From Hyphomicrobiales bacterium (GTDB lineage: Bacteria; Pseudomonadota; Alphaproteobacteria; Rhizobiales; Rhizobiaceae), in NCBI GenBank assembly GCA_900473685.1, contig UCNE01000019.1, positions 94,197-158,196 of the forward strand: a stretch of DNA of 64,000 bases, written 5' to 3'. Of this stretch, positions 26,477 to 35,736 are shown piece by piece. A model generated the notes under the pieces. That model did not search any database. It was given only the letters and a program-made list of their open reading frames with translations, and was not told the DNA's origin. The stretch's first letter is position 1, and every line of letters begins with the position of its first letter. The position numbers and the translations under genes were made by a program.

Positions 26477-27409
26477 CTACCGGCATCCGTGGTTGCGCCA
26501 CCGGTACACTTCCTCAACGCTTGCCTTGCCGCTGCGCGGCCCATGGATAGTGACCGAGCGGGAGGCTGCAGCGACGGCGAAGTCGAGTGCTTCGTTGAAG
26601 TGCTGGCCTTGGGCAAGGCACCAGGTCAACGTGCCGCCAAAGGTGTCGCCGGCGCCGGTGACGTCGATGACATCGACCTGAAATCCCGCCGTGCGCAGCA
26701 CTGTCTCGCTGTTGCGCGCCTCGGCGCCGTTTGCGGCGAGCGTCCGCACGACCCTGTCGATCTGGTGATCCCGCATCCAGTCGCCGATGCGGGTGATGTC
26801 GTCATGACCGAAGGCGGCGCGGAAGCCGACCTGATTGAAAATGACGACGGCAGCACCAATGAGATAGGGCATGTCTTCGAGCGTACAGCCACCAACATCG
26901 AGATCGAAGATGGCGCGGCGGCCCTGTTGGCGCAGATGGGCCAGAAGCGCTGCCTGCTTCAGGACGCCATTCTCGGTTTGCGCATGCAACCGACGGGCAC
27001 GGTAAAGCGTCGTGTAGAGAAAGCCCGGCTGGCACAGCGACTCAAGAGTTTCAGATGCGAGCCACATCGGCTGCTCACCCATTTCGACGGTCAGCACGAT
27101 ATGCTCTCCGTCGACGAGAAAGATCAGATTGCGCGATTCCGGAATGCTCGAATCTACCAGCATGTGATCGACACCGACGCCGTTCTTCCGCAGGTCGGCG
27201 ATCAGCCGCTGTGACAGTGGGCTATCGTTCAGCAACGAGATGAACTGCGTCTCGCCGCCCAATCCGGCATGGACGACAGCGGCATTGGCGATGGAGCCGC
27301 CGATTTCGGCGGGCAGTTGGGTGACCATGCCCTTGTCGGCCCGGCCTGGCCAGCGATCAGCGGTGTAATATTCGTCGATTGCCACGTCGCCGATGAAGAA
27401 GGCAGTCAT
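26477..27409 (-). CDS. PfkB-family carbohydrate kinase
   Basis: 310 residues of the ribokinase/PfkB family. The N-terminal glycine pair region is AEIGGSIANAAVVHAGLGG, and the anion-hole/catalytic motif VIDVTGAGDTFGGTL has the catalytic aspartate. The family phosphorylates sugars, nucleosides or glycated amino acids. It is the last gene of a leftward operon with an amino-acid-type transporter; the preceding gene overlaps its start by 4 bases. Together with the GntR-UTRA regulator this recalls fructoselysine-type kinases, but no deglycase of the SIS family is present, so the substrate remains open. Confidence 0.83.
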   Translation of the reverse strand: MTAFFIGDVAIDEYYTADRWPGRADKGMVTQLPAEIGGSIANAAVVHAGLGGETQFISLLNDSPLSQRLIADLRKNGVGVDHMLVDSSIPESRNLIFLVDGEHIVLTVEMGEQPMWLASETLESLCQPGFLYTTLYRARRLHAQTENGVLKQAALLAHLRQQGRRAIFDLDVGGCTLEDMPYLIGAAVVIFNQVGFRAAFGHDDITRIGDWMRDHQIDRVVRTLAANGAEARNSETVLRTAGFQVDVIDVTGAGDTFGGTLTWCLAQGQHFNEALDFAVAAASRSVTIHGPRSGKASVEEVYRWRNHGCR

Positions 27410-27924
27410 ATGTTTTGCTCCTCAGCCGGTTTCGCTTGCACCAGCTTTGGCCCGCCTGCAACCGGAACCCAGGGACTTTCGCCCAGACCGCAAACTGCCA
27501 TCCAATAATAGGCCGTAGGACCAGAAAGACCCCGGCAGGCATCGTGCCAGATGCCACGATGCATCACCACCGCCTGACCGGGCGCAATCACAAAAGCTTC
27601 GATTTCGTCCCGTTTGGATGCATCGGCGTCCGATGCGGGGGCAACGGCGAGGATGACCGGTTGGGCAGCGCAGAAGATTGCCTCTTCTGTGCCGGGATGC
27701 CGTTCCATTGCCGCGCAGAGCCACGGGGCGCCGCCGCCCCGTGTCATGCCAAGATGGCCGGATCCCTCAATCAGCGCCGTCTTGGTAAAACCATCGCTCC
27801 AGCCGTCGCCGGCGGTCCAGATCGCATTGGGGTCGGTATCGCTTGTCAGATCATAGACCCTGCCGAAGCGGGCAAAATTCCTAGGCGTTACCGGACGGGC
27901 GACAATCGTATCCGGGGCGCTCAT
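27406..27924 (-). CDS. Ureidoglycolate lyase-like cupin protein
   Basis: 172 residues resembling the AllA ureidoglycolate lyase family: an N-terminal TPRNFARFGRVYDL, then TALIEGSGHLGMTRGGG, AMERHPGTEEAIFCA and PGQAVVMHRGIWHDA, which match the cupin strands with H/E metal-type residues. AllA releases urea from ureidoglycolate. No other purine or allantoin gene is nearby, so here it may act on a different N-substituted compound. It overlaps both neighbours by 4 bases (ATGA type), so it is tightly coupled to the BtpA-like and kinase genes. Confidence 0.7.
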   Translation of the reverse strand: MSAPDTIVARPVTPRNFARFGRVYDLTSDTDPNAIWTAGDGWSDGFTKTALIEGSGHLGMTRGGGAPWLCAAMERHPGTEEAIFCAAQPVILAVAPASDADASKRDEIEAFVIAPGQAVVMHRGIWHDACRGLSGPTAYYWMAVCGLGESPWVPVAGGPKLVQAKPAEEQNI

Positions 27925-28661
27925 GCGGCATGCCTTGTTGCGCGCACAGCCCGCATCAGACGGGCCACATGGGCGGCCTCGACGCGGCCGGTATCCTTGT
28001 GGTCGTGCTTGAACCAGCTGCCGACGACAGCGCCATCGGCATACGCCAGTTGTTCGGCGGCATTGGTTTCGGTCAGACCGGCGCCGATCAGGAGCGGGAC
28101 GGTCCCGCCGGTTGCGGTACGAAAGCGTGCCACCTTGTCCATGTCGGTCGGTTGGCCGGTCGCGTCCGAGGTCACCACCAGGCCGTCACAACGGGATGCG
28201 CCGATGCGGACGTCCTCTTCCTCGGGCCGTCCCGATAGGATCGGCTGGTATTTGAACCGGACGCCGCCGAGCAGCAGCGCCGAAACGCTTTGCCGATGCG
28301 CGGCGAGATCGGCGGCGAAGGGCGCATCCTCTTCCAGCGGTAGATGGCCAGCGACGGAATCGATCTGGATGAACGAGACCGGAAACCGCTTGGCGAGCGC
28401 GAAGGCGCGCACGTTGTCCCGCAGCACATTGATACCGATGCGCGTGCCGAGATCAAGGCCGCACAGCCGCTCCAGCACTCGCTCGACATCCTCGGCATCG
28501 CCGAAATAATTCTCGACCACGAGACCGTCGACCCCCTCGCCGGCCATGATGCGGGCTTCTTCCTCGGCCTGGGTGAGCTTGGCCTTTGGGCCGTCACCAG
28601 CCAAATGCAGCATCCCGAGAATGGGTTTTGGGTTGATAAAAGTCTCGTCGAAACGGCTCAT
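27921..28661 (-). CDS. BtpA/SgcQ-family TIM-barrel protein
   Basis: 246 residues. PKPILGMLHLAGDGPKAKL at the N-terminus, EGVDGLVVENYFGD, RIGINVLRDNVRAFALA, and LLIGAGLTETNAAEQLAYAD with GAVVGSWFKHD at the end are conserved features of the BtpA/SgcQ family. Family members are linked to photosystem I biogenesis in cyanobacteria (BtpA) or to uncharacterised sugar operons (SgcQ), and most have no proven reaction. The phosphate-binding loop at the end suggests a phosphorylated substrate, possibly the product of the downstream kinase. A GGAGAA site precedes the start. Confidence 0.8.
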   Translation of the reverse strand: MSRFDETFINPKPILGMLHLAGDGPKAKLTQAEEEARIMAGEGVDGLVVENYFGDAEDVERVLERLCGLDLGTRIGINVLRDNVRAFALAKRFPVSFIQIDSVAGHLPLEEDAPFAADLAAHRQSVSALLLGGVRFKYQPILSGRPEEEDVRIGASRCDGLVVTSDATGQPTDMDKVARFRTATGGTVPLLIGAGLTETNAAEQLAYADGAVVGSWFKHDHKDTGRVEAAHVARLMRAVRATRHAA

Positions 28662-28688
28662 ATGTTGTTCTCCTGCGTCGCGCGGCTT

Positions 28689-29474
28689 TCAAGCCGGCGC
28701 GGTATCACGCCCCCAGCGGGTGGCGAATTTCATCTGGACGGCCGGCGAGTAGACGATCGACGTGCGCTCCACCAACCGGTCATCGGCGTCGAGTACATCT
28801 CCGCTGGCGCAAAGATAGCCCGGCACATCCAGTGCCGGGGCAAAGACCTCCCGCAGGCGATCGGACGGCGGCACGACGGTCAGCAGCAGTTCCGAGCGGA
28901 GGGGGTGGCGATCATAATCGCGGCGCAACACCTCGTAGAGCGATTGCGCCGCGAAATCGTTGCGGTCGATGCCAGGGTAAAGGGCAAGATCCAACTGCGA
29001 CGTATCAACGTTCAGCCAGTTTATCGTTTCGTCGTTGGCAAGGCCGCGTGCTCGCACCAGCAGCAGTTCACCGTTTTCCACCCGGTGTTCGAGTACCCGC
29101 GTAACCGGGCGCTGGCCTTGCCGGCGCGCCAGTTCGGTAAAGCTGCCGAAATTCCAGATATTGTGGCTGATCGGCCGATGCGAAACGATCGTGCCCCGGC
29201 CACGAACCTGCTGAACCAACCCTTCCGACACCAGAAGTGCCATCGCATTGCGCACTGTCGTTCGGGCGATACCGAACTGATCGCGCAACTGGTTTTCCGA
29301 GGGAATGGCTTCCCCCTCGGAAAAATCACCGCTGAGAATGGCGGCGCGCAATGCCCGGTAAAGCTGCCGGTAAAGCTGCTCGCTCGAATAGAGATCAAGG
29401 CGCAGCCGGGACAGTCTGTCATCGGAGCGTTCGCCTGTTGCGATGGAGGCGTCTGGTATGGAAGGGTGGGTCAA
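28689..29474 (-). CDS. GntR/HutC-family regulator with UTRA domain
   Basis: 261 residues. The GntR winged helix includes EAIPSENQLRDQFGIARTTV and the UTRA ligand domain covers the rest (from about residue 100). HutC-type regulators usually repress an adjacent uptake and catabolism operon and respond to the substrate or its phosphate. It lies inside the leftward operon between the binding-protein gene and the BtpA-like gene, 18 bases after the former, so it is probably autoregulated with the whole operon through the palindrome at 32085. Confidence 0.83.
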   Translation of the reverse strand: MTHPSIPDASIATGERSDDRLSRLRLDLYSSEQLYRQLYRALRAAILSGDFSEGEAIPSENQLRDQFGIARTTVRNAMALLVSEGLVQQVRGRGTIVSHRPISHNIWNFGSFTELARRQGQRPVTRVLEHRVENGELLLVRARGLANDETINWLNVDTSQLDLALYPGIDRNDFAAQSLYEVLRRDYDRHPLRSELLLTVVPPSDRLREVFAPALDVPGYLCASGDVLDADDRLVERTSIVYSPAVQMKFATRWGRDTAPA

Positions 29475-29492
29475 GGTTGGCTCCCGGGTCGG

Positions 29493-30356
29493 TTATTTCG
29501 TTGTTCCGTTTACCTTGAACTCTTTCACACCGGCTTGCTTCAAGCCGTAGCGGTCGAGGATCTGTGTATAAGTGCCATCAGCCTTCAGAGCGTCGAGCGC
29601 GCCCAGCACGGCGTCGCGCAATTGACCATTCGATTTGGCGAAAGCGATACCGTAATGGTTGACGTCGCCGACTTCACCGATCTGGTAGAATTTGCCGGGC
29701 TCGTGCTTCATCAGGTCGAGAAGCCCTTCCAGTCCAATCACCGAGGCCTGGGCGCGGCCCTGACGGATCTGCATGATATGCTCCGCCTGGGTCGGGATCT
29801 GGATGACGGTTATCAGTTTGTCTTCGGCGCACTTGGCTTTGCCGAGTTCCTCGGTCCAGGTGACCCAGCTTGTGCCGGTCGCCACAGCCACGGTCTTGCC
29901 GCAGAGGTCGGTCTCGGTCTTGATCTCGGCCTGATGATCGACGGACGAATAGAAGACGTTGCCGGTTCTAAAATAGTCAATGAAATCGAGCTGCGTCTGG
30001 CGTTCGACCTTGTCGGAAAATGCGGTCATGATCAGGTCTGACCGGCCGGTGACGACCTGCGGGATCAGCTGCGGGAATTCGACGTTCTGGAACTCGGCCG
30101 CGAGGCCGAGGCGCTCGGCGATAGCCTTGGCGAGATCAATGTCGAAGCCTTTCAGCTCCGTCGAACCAGCATCGTTATATTCCATCGGCGGATAGGCAAG
30201 GCTGATCGTGACGTTCAGCTTGCCGGCGGTGCGCACGGCTTCCGGCACGGCGGCCGCCAGCTTTTCGTCGGCGGCGGCGTGGACCGCGCCGCTTGCGGCA
30301 AGGCTAAGGAACGTGGCTGAGGCGAGCGCCAGGGCCATCGGTAGCAGTCGTTTCAT
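29493..30356 (-). CDS. Polar amino-acid-type ABC binding protein
   Basis: 287 residues. The ATG at 30356 (MKRLLPMALALAS) follows GGGAGAAG; an in-frame ATG 15 bases upstream lies within the ribosome-site sequence. A Sec signal peptide ends near AVHAAAD. The mature part has VTISLAYPPMEYNDAG, GFDIDLAKAIAERLGLAAEF and GRSDLIMTAFSDKVERQTQ, which define family 3 solute-binding proteins. Such proteins carry amino acids, opines or related zwitterions, which suggests a nitrogen-containing substrate for this operon. Confidence 0.84.
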   Translation of the reverse strand: MKRLLPMALALASATFLSLAASGAVHAAADEKLAAAVPEAVRTAGKLNVTISLAYPPMEYNDAGSTELKGFDIDLAKAIAERLGLAAEFQNVEFPQLIPQVVTGRSDLIMTAFSDKVERQTQLDFIDYFRTGNVFYSSVDHQAEIKTETDLCGKTVAVATGTSWVTWTEELGKAKCAEDKLITVIQIPTQAEHIMQIRQGRAQASVIGLEGLLDLMKHEPGKFYQIGEVGDVNHYGIAFAKSNGQLRDAVLGALDALKADGTYTQILDRYGLKQAGVKEFKVNGTTK

Positions 30357-30387
30357 TTTCTCTTCTCCCATTGTTGAACTGTGGATA

Positions 30388-31152
30388 TCAAGCCAGCACG
30401 CGGCTTAGGAAGCTGCGCACACGCGGATCGCCGGGATTGCTGAGCACCTGCCCAGGCGCGCCGGTTTCGCGAATTTCTCCGTCGATCATCACCACGACCC
30501 GGTCAGCCACCTCACGGGCGAAGCCGATCTCATGGGTGACGACGATCATGGTGGTGCCGCCGCGTGCCAGGTTGCGCATGACTTCCAGCACCTCGCCGAC
30601 AAGCTCCGGGTCAAGCGCGCTGGTCGGCTCGTCAAACAGCATCACGCGCGGCTCCATCGCCAGCGATCGGGCAATCGCCACACGCTGCTTCTGACCGCCG
30701 GAAAGCTGCGACGGGTAGCTAGACGCCTTTCCGGCCATGCCGACCTGCTCCAGCAGTTCCATGGCGCGGGCTTCGGTCTTGGCGCGGCTGAGACCGCGCA
30801 CGACCATTGGACCTTCGATGACATTGCCCAACACCGTGCGATGAGCGAACAGGTTGAAATGCTGGAACACCATGCCGAGCTGACTCTGCTGGGCGCGCAG
30901 CTGTCTGATCGGCAGCTCCTGGAGGGCGCCGCGATGGAGCGCGTAACCCATGATGGCGCCGTCGACCCAGACATAACCGCTATTCGGCGTTTCCAGATGG
31001 TTGATGCAGCGCAGGAAGGTACTCTTGCCGCTGCCCGATGGGCCGAGGATGCACAGCACCTCGCCATAGGCAACCTCAAGGTCGAGGCCCTTGAGGACTT
31101 CGTGGCTACCAAAACTCTTGCGGATTCCAACCGCCTTGACAGCGAGATTCAT
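30388..31152 (-). CDS. Polar amino-acid-type ABC ATPase
   Basis: 254 residues from the start at 31152 ([15 protein letters not shown]), which follows GAGGGGGAAG and overlaps the permease stop (ATGA). Walker [11 protein letters not shown]-loop [10 protein letters not shown], signature [15 protein letters not shown], Walker [15 protein letters not shown] and VVTHEIGFA are complete. It powers the adjacent permease and binding protein. The longer open frame upstream lies within the permease gene and is not used. Confidence 0.86.
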   Translation of the reverse strand: MNLAVKAVGIRKSFGSHEVLKGLDLEVAYGEVLCILGPSGSGKSTFLRCINHLETPNSGYVWVDGAIMGYALHRGALQELPIRQLRAQQSQLGMVFQHFNLFAHRTVLGNVIEGPMVVRGLSRAKTEARAMELLEQVGMAGKASSYPSQLSGGQKQRVAIARSLAMEPRVMLFDEPTSALDPELVGEVLEVMRNLARGGTTMIVVTHEIGFAREVADRVVVMIDGEIRETGAPGQVLSNPGDPRVRSFLSRVLA

Positions 31153-32075
31153 ACTTCCCCCTCGACGGCTGGACGTCGAGCCCAACCCTTGAACCAACGC
31201 CGGTTGCTGGTGGTGGCTGCGGTATCGCGGCCGAAATAGCGTTCGAGATAATACTGGCCGATGGAAAGCACGGTCGTTCCGACCAGATACCAGACGGCAC
31301 AGACGAACAGCAGTTCGATAACGGCGCCGTTGATGAAGTATATCCGTTGTGCGGCGTTGAGCATTTCGCCCATGGCGATGGTCGCGGCCAGCGACGAGAA
31401 TTTCAGCATGCCAATGGCGCTGTTGCCGAGAACCGGCAGGATCAGCCGCAGGGTCTGCGGCAGGATAATACGGCGCATCGTCTGACCCGGTGTCATGCCG
31501 AGCGTATGAGCCGCTTCCTTCTGGCCGCGATCGACGGAACCGATACCGCCGCGCACCACTTCCGTCAGATAGGAGCCTTCGTTGACGCCGAGGCCGAGAA
31601 CAGCGGCGACGAAGGGTGTCACCACATCGACCATGCGCTCATCGACAAGGCCCGGAATGTAGAGCCGCGGAAAGACAAGGGCGATGTTGAACCAGATGAG
31701 AAGCTGCAGCAGAACCGGGGTGCCGCGAAATATCCAGACGTAGAGCCAGGCGGCGAACCGCAGGATCGGATTTTCCGAATGCCGCATGATGCCGAAGACG
31801 AAGCCAAGCACAACGCCGAGCACCAGCGCGCAGGCCGAGATCAAGAGGGTCCAGCCGAAACCTGTGATGATGACGCCGGCTGTCAGGAATTCTCCGACGA
31901 CGGGCCATTGGATTTGCCCAACCGCAAAAGCGCGGCCGATCATGGCGAGAAGCAGAATAACGGTGATGCCGCTGAGCCAGCGCCCAGGATGGCGCAGCCG
32001 GCGAATGGGCGTGTCCGGTCCCGGCAAATCCGGCAGGGACAACGCGGACGTTGGTTTGGGGGGCGATTGGGTCAT
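31149..32075 (-). CDS. Polar amino-acid-type ABC permease
   Basis: 308 residues from an ATG at 32075; a TTG nine bases upstream would add three residues. A hydrophilic N-terminus of about 35 residues precedes at least five membrane segments. The family features are [16 protein letters not shown] and the EAA loop [20 protein letters not shown]. Only one permease gene is present, so it probably forms a homodimeric channel. It is the first gene of the leftward operon; a palindrome lies directly in front of it. Confidence 0.84.
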   Translation of the reverse strand: MTQSPPKPTSALSLPDLPGPDTPIRRLRHPGRWLSGITVILLLAMIGRAFAVGQIQWPVVGEFLTAGVIITGFGWTLLISACALVLGVVLGFVFGIMRHSENPILRFAAWLYVWIFRGTPVLLQLLIWFNIALVFPRLYIPGLVDERMVDVVTPFVAAVLGLGVNEGSYLTEVVRGGIGSVDRGQKEAAHTLGMTPGQTMRRIILPQTLRLILPVLGNSAIGMLKFSSLAATIAMGEMLNAAQRIYFINGAVIELLFVCAVWYLVGTTVLSIGQYYLERYFGRDTAATTSNRRWFKGWARRPAVEGEV

Positions 32076-32084
32076 GGCATCCAA

Positions 32085-32104
32085 TTGTAGGGTTAGGCCT
32101 ACAA
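32085..32104. promoter_or_regulatory. Palindrome at the head of the unknown-substrate operon
   Basis: TTGTAGG (32085-32091) and CCTACAA (32098-32104) form a perfect 7-base inverted repeat with a 6-base spacer. It begins 10 bases upstream of the permease start, where a repressor would block transcription. The GntR/HutC-type regulator in the same operon is the obvious candidate to bind it. Confidence 0.5.
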
Positions 32105-32202
32105 CTTACTAGGCACGTTTCAGGAGGGAGTCAAGCGGGATACCGATCATTCGATACCCGTCGATTGCATCGCTACTTTGATGCCCTGACTTTGATGCCC
32201 TG

Positions 32203-33042
32203 GAAGCGCGACATCGGCATGCTGTTCCAGTCCTATGCGCTCTGGCGCACATGACGGTCGCCCGTAACGTCGCGTTCGGCCTTGAGGAGCAGCGCCTGCC
32301 GCGCGCGGAGGTGGAAAAGCGCGTGGCGCGGCGCTGGCACTCGTCGGCCTGTCGCACCTAGCAGAACGCCGGCCCTCGCAACTTTCCGGTGGCCAGCAGC
32401 AGCGCGCGGCGCTTGCCCGCACCATCGCCATCGAACCGAAGGTGCTACTGCTCGACGAGCCGCTCTCCAACCTCGATGCGAAGATGCGCGTTGAGGTTCC
32501 CCGGGAGCTGCGTGAACTCCAGCAGCGACTGAAGCTCACCGCGATCTTCGTCACGCACGATCAGGAAGAGGCCAACACAGTCTGCGACCGCATCGTCGTC
32601 TTCAACGAGGGGGTTATTCAGCAGGTCGGTACGCCGATGCATTTCTACGAGAAACCCGCCAACCTTTTCGTCGCCAATTTCCTTGGCACAGCCAACATTC
32701 TGGATGGCAAGGTCAACGGTACAGGTCCCTCGCGCAGTTTTGAGGTCGAGGGAGGTGGTAGCATCCCGGTGCCGGAGGGCGTGGATGTCCCGCCCGGCTC
32801 GAAGCTCGTCTTCCGCCCGCAATATGCGACAATCGGCACGGTGCAGCCCGGCGCGGTACCGCTCGATGGCACGATCGCACATCGCGAATTTCTCGGCGCG
32901 ACGGTACGCGATGGTGTCGAGGTTGGAACTGGGACCGTGCATCGTCGATGCACCCTTCCATTCCGGCGATGTGTTGCTGGCCCCGGGCAGCCGGACGGTG
33001 CTGGGCATCAAGACCGGCTCCGTGCTCTGGCTCGCTGATTAA
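32203..33042 (+). pseudogene. Broken PotA-like ABC ATPase gene
   Basis: Pieces of a spermidine/iron/sugar-type ABC ATPase occur in several frames: RDIGMLFQSYALW, then HMTVARNVAFGLEEQRLPRA, then LSGGQQQRAALARTIAIEPK with LLLDEPLSNLDAKM, VTHDQEEANTVCD, and the C-terminal TOBE region. Shifts near 32250, 32330 and 32935 break the frame, the last leading to FHSGDVLLAPGSRTVLGIKT and a stop at 33040-33042. Walker A and everything before it are missing. It lies just behind the unknown-substrate operon and is a relic. Confidence 0.78.
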
Positions 33043-33139
33043 TCGCCAGGACCTTCGCCGTCCGGCGCAGCCTGAACGCTGTGAGACCCGTTGCGCTAGG
33101 CATCGGATGATGGAGACACCGTAACGTTAACCGTAAATT

Positions 33140-33168
33140 GCAAAAGGTAGGGTGACCCCACCTATTGC
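33140..33168. terminator. Long imperfect palindrome beyond the ClC gene
   Basis: GCAA (33140-33143) and GGTaGGG pair with CCCcACC and TTGC (33165-33168) around TGA, about 100 bases after the leftward ClC stop and 100 bases after the rightward pseudogene. It sits between converging units, so a bidirectional terminator is likely, though there is no T run. Confidence 0.4.
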
Positions 33169-33264
33169 AGAGGTTTCGCCATTTCTACCTGCGGACGCAA
33201 TTCCGCAGGTGGTTCAAGCAAATCCTGCCTTCTCAGGTCATGGAGATTGAATTCAAACATGTCC

Positions 33265-35082
33265 CTAAACATGACCATCTTGCAAGGTTTTGCGCGATCC
33301 AAAATAGGGCTGCCGGTCTGTTTCGCTGACGCTGTGCGCGTGGCGAAGCCGGAGAAGATCCTTGCGCGCGACGAGGCCGCAGAGCTGCCCGCTCCCGGGG
33401 TCGACGATTGGAATTCGGCCGGTGTCGGCCGCCAGCATAAGATCAGCGACATAACCCACCTTGTCGTCGGGATGGGCAAGCGGCAGGGAGGCGTCGGACA
33501 CGACATCGCCAAGCATCTGCCCGGACAGCTCGTCTTGCTGCTGCCAGCGCAGGGCGTCTCCGCGTGAGACCAGGCCTTTAAGAACGCCGCTATCATCGAG
33601 CACAGGGTAGACGCGGTGGGTCTTCGATGCCGAGACGAAGAAGCGGGTTGCTTCGGCAATGGTCATATGCGCTGGAAAGGTGTCGATGTCCTTGATCATG
33701 ATGTCGCGGGCACGGGAAAATTCGAATGGATCGATGCCGTATTCGCGCGTGATGTGCTGGCCGCGCCGGGCGATTTTCTCGGTCAGGATCGAGCGGCGAA
33801 GGAGAAGCACCGTCACCGCGTAGGCGGCAACCGTCGCTGCCAGGATCGGAAGCAATGCCGAAACATCGCCCGTCAACTCAACGGCAAAAAAGGTGCCTGT
33901 CAGCGGTGCGCGCATCGTACCGCCCATCATGGCTGCCATGCCGAGCAGTGCCCAGAAGCCGGGATCACCGGGAAGGACAAGGCCGGCGAGCCAGCCGAGT
34001 GCACCTCCGAAGATCAGCAATGGCGCAAGGACGCCGCCTGACGTGCCGGAAGAGAGGGCAACCAGCCAGATCGTAGCCTTGACCAGCAGGATGGTCAGGA
34101 TGGCCGTTGGCAACAGGCTGCTGTTCAACAGGCCATCGATAAGGTCATAGCCGACGCCAAGTGCCCGCGGTTCGATCAGCCCGCCAAGGCCGATAACGAG
34201 GCCGCCAAGCGCAGGCCACCACATCCAATGGATCGGCAGCGATTCAAAGAAATCTTCGATCTTGTAAAGCAGCGTTGTCAGAATACCGGATTGAATGCCA
34301 GCCAAGACCCCGACGCCCGCGCAAAGTAGAATACCCCACCATGGCAGGTCCATATGAAACTGCTTGGGAAAGAGCGGACCCGCCTGAAACAGGAAGGGCC
34401 GCCAGCTGACTGCTACGCAGGCCGCAACGGCAACCGGGATGAAGCTGCGCGGCTTCCATTCGAACAGCAGCAGCTCGACGGCCAGCATGATGGCGGCGAC
34501 CGGCGACCCGAAGATCGCCGTCATGCCGGCGGCGGCACCGGCTACCAGCAATGTCTTGCGCTCGGCCGCACTCAGGTGGAAGCATTGCGCAAACAGCGAT
34601 CCGATGGCGCCCCCCGTCATGATGATCGGCCCTTCGGCACCGAAAGGGCCGCCGGTTCCAATCGAGATCGCCGACGACAGCGGCTTGAAAATTGCGACCT
34701 TGGGCGACATCCGGCTGCCGCCGATCAGGATCGCCTCGATTGCCTCAGGAATGCCATGGCCCCGGATCTTCTCGGAGCCGAAGCGGGCCATCAGCCCGAT
34801 CATGAGGCCGCCGAGGACGGGGATGAGAACCATCCAGACCGAAGGATGTGCCTCAGCCATCGATGCGGCAGCAATGCTGAAGCGGCCGTACCAGACGAGA
34901 TTGGTGACCAGTGAAATGAGGCTGACCAGCACCCATGCGGCAAAGGCACCGCCGGTTCCGATAATCAATGCCATTCCAACCATTGCCAGAACGCGTTTGT
35001 CCGTGGTGAAATCTCCGGTCTCGCGCCGCGCAAGGCCGCCCATGAAATCATGGGAGCGGTTTACATCTTTCTGGGGAGGCAT
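33265..35082 (-). CDS. ClC-family chloride channel or antiporter with CBS domains
   Basis: 605 residues. The ClC membrane part (about residues 30-440) carries the signatures GTGGPFGAEGPIIMTGG, GMTAIFGSPVAAIMLAVELL and SSGTSGGVLAPLLIFGGALG, and MGGTMRAPLTG. Two CBS domains follow (about 460-600; HMTIAEATRFFVSASKTHRV and GYVADLMLAADTGRIPIVD). ClC proteins move chloride or fluoride, with or without proton exchange. The gating glutamate is present in GAEGP, which favours an exchanger. CBS domains usually sense nucleotides. The gene is divergent from a MarR regulator, with a strong palindrome 37 bases from its start. Confidence 0.88.
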   Translation of the reverse strand: MPPQKDVNRSHDFMGGLARRETGDFTTDKRVLAMVGMALIIGTGGAFAAWVLVSLISLVTNLVWYGRFSIAAASMAEAHPSVWMVLIPVLGGLMIGLMARFGSEKIRGHGIPEAIEAILIGGSRMSPKVAIFKPLSSAISIGTGGPFGAEGPIIMTGGAIGSLFAQCFHLSAAERKTLLVAGAAAGMTAIFGSPVAAIMLAVELLLFEWKPRSFIPVAVAACVAVSWRPFLFQAGPLFPKQFHMDLPWWGILLCAGVGVLAGIQSGILTTLLYKIEDFFESLPIHWMWWPALGGLVIGLGGLIEPRALGVGYDLIDGLLNSSLLPTAILTILLVKATIWLVALSSGTSGGVLAPLLIFGGALGWLAGLVLPGDPGFWALLGMAAMMGGTMRAPLTGTFFAVELTGDVSALLPILAATVAAYAVTVLLLRRSILTEKIARRGQHITREYGIDPFEFSRARDIMIKDIDTFPAHMTIAEATRFFVSASKTHRVYPVLDDSGVLKGLVSRGDALRWQQQDELSGQMLGDVVSDASLPLAHPDDKVGYVADLMLAADTGRIPIVDPGSGQLCGLVARKDLLRLRHAHSVSETDRQPYFGSRKTLQDGHV

Positions 35083-35118
35083 CGCTTGTCCTGTCGAATG
35101 GCTTCTTTCGGTGACGAT

Positions 35119-35137
35119 TATATCGTAATACGATATA
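35119..35137. promoter_or_regulatory. Perfect palindrome between ClC and MarR genes
   Basis: TATATCGTAATACGATATA has two perfect 9-base arms around a single central A. MarR-family operators are 16-20 base palindromes of this kind. It lies 37 bases before the ClC start and about 170 before marR, in the likely ClC promoter. Confidence 0.65.
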
Positions 35138-35310
35138 TATCAACCGGCAAAATCACACACTGAAGGCCCACTTCTGCCACTCGCCGGCACCATCTGGGCG
35201 AATGTCGCCTAGGGGAGCATGTTGACAGGATGAGAAGAATACCTCTTGCGTCGTCTAACGCTGGCCGGTCTCTATCGGACGGGCAGGAGGGCAATGGATG
35301 AGGATGCAAC

Positions 35311-35736
35311 GTGAACATGCAGAACGATGATCTCACCGATGCCGACTATGAGGCCCTGTCCAATCTGCGCTACACGCTGCGCCGCTTTATGGATTTCAGT
35401 GCGTCCGCGGCGCAGCTGGAAGGTTTGCCGGCACAACAACATCAGGCTCTCCTCGCGATCCGCGGCCATCGCGGCGCCGAAGCCATGACGATCGGAGCCC
35501 TGGCCGAGCGCCTGCTGATTGCGCCGCATTCGGCAACGGAACTCGTCAGCCGGCTGGTTGCCGCAGGATACGTATCGCGCAATGCCGACCCGGCCGACAA
35601 ACGAAAACAAACTCTGGCGTTAACCGGGAAGGCAGAAGGTGTCTTGAAGCGGCTGACGGCGGCACATCTGACCGAGATCAAGGAACTGGCTCCCCGCCTG
35701 ATAGACATCCTTCGCGGCCTGCACCCGGACCTATGA
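35311..35736 (+). CDS. MarR-family transcriptional regulator
   Basis: 141 residues with the family layout: dimerising helices, then a winged helix containing MTIGALAERLLIAPHSATEL and the wing NADPADKRKQTLALT (the DxRxxxxxLT motif with D and R present). It is divergent from the ClC gene with 228 bases between starts, and the palindrome at 35119 is its probable site. A ligand such as an organic acid, phenolic or oxidant is usual in the family; none can be inferred here. Confidence 0.85.
   Translation: MNMQNDDLTDADYEALSNLRYTLRRFMDFSASAAQLEGLPAQQHQALLAIRGHRGAEAMTIGALAERLLIAPHSATELVSRLVAAGYVSRNADPADKRKQTLALTGKAEGVLKRLTAAHLTEIKELAPRLIDILRGLHPDL

Noticed and set aside
28344..30041. Long rightward open frame opposite the BtpA, GntR and binding-protein genes
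   Set aside because: Antisense shadow; no family features, and the leftward genes have complete motifs and ribosome sites.
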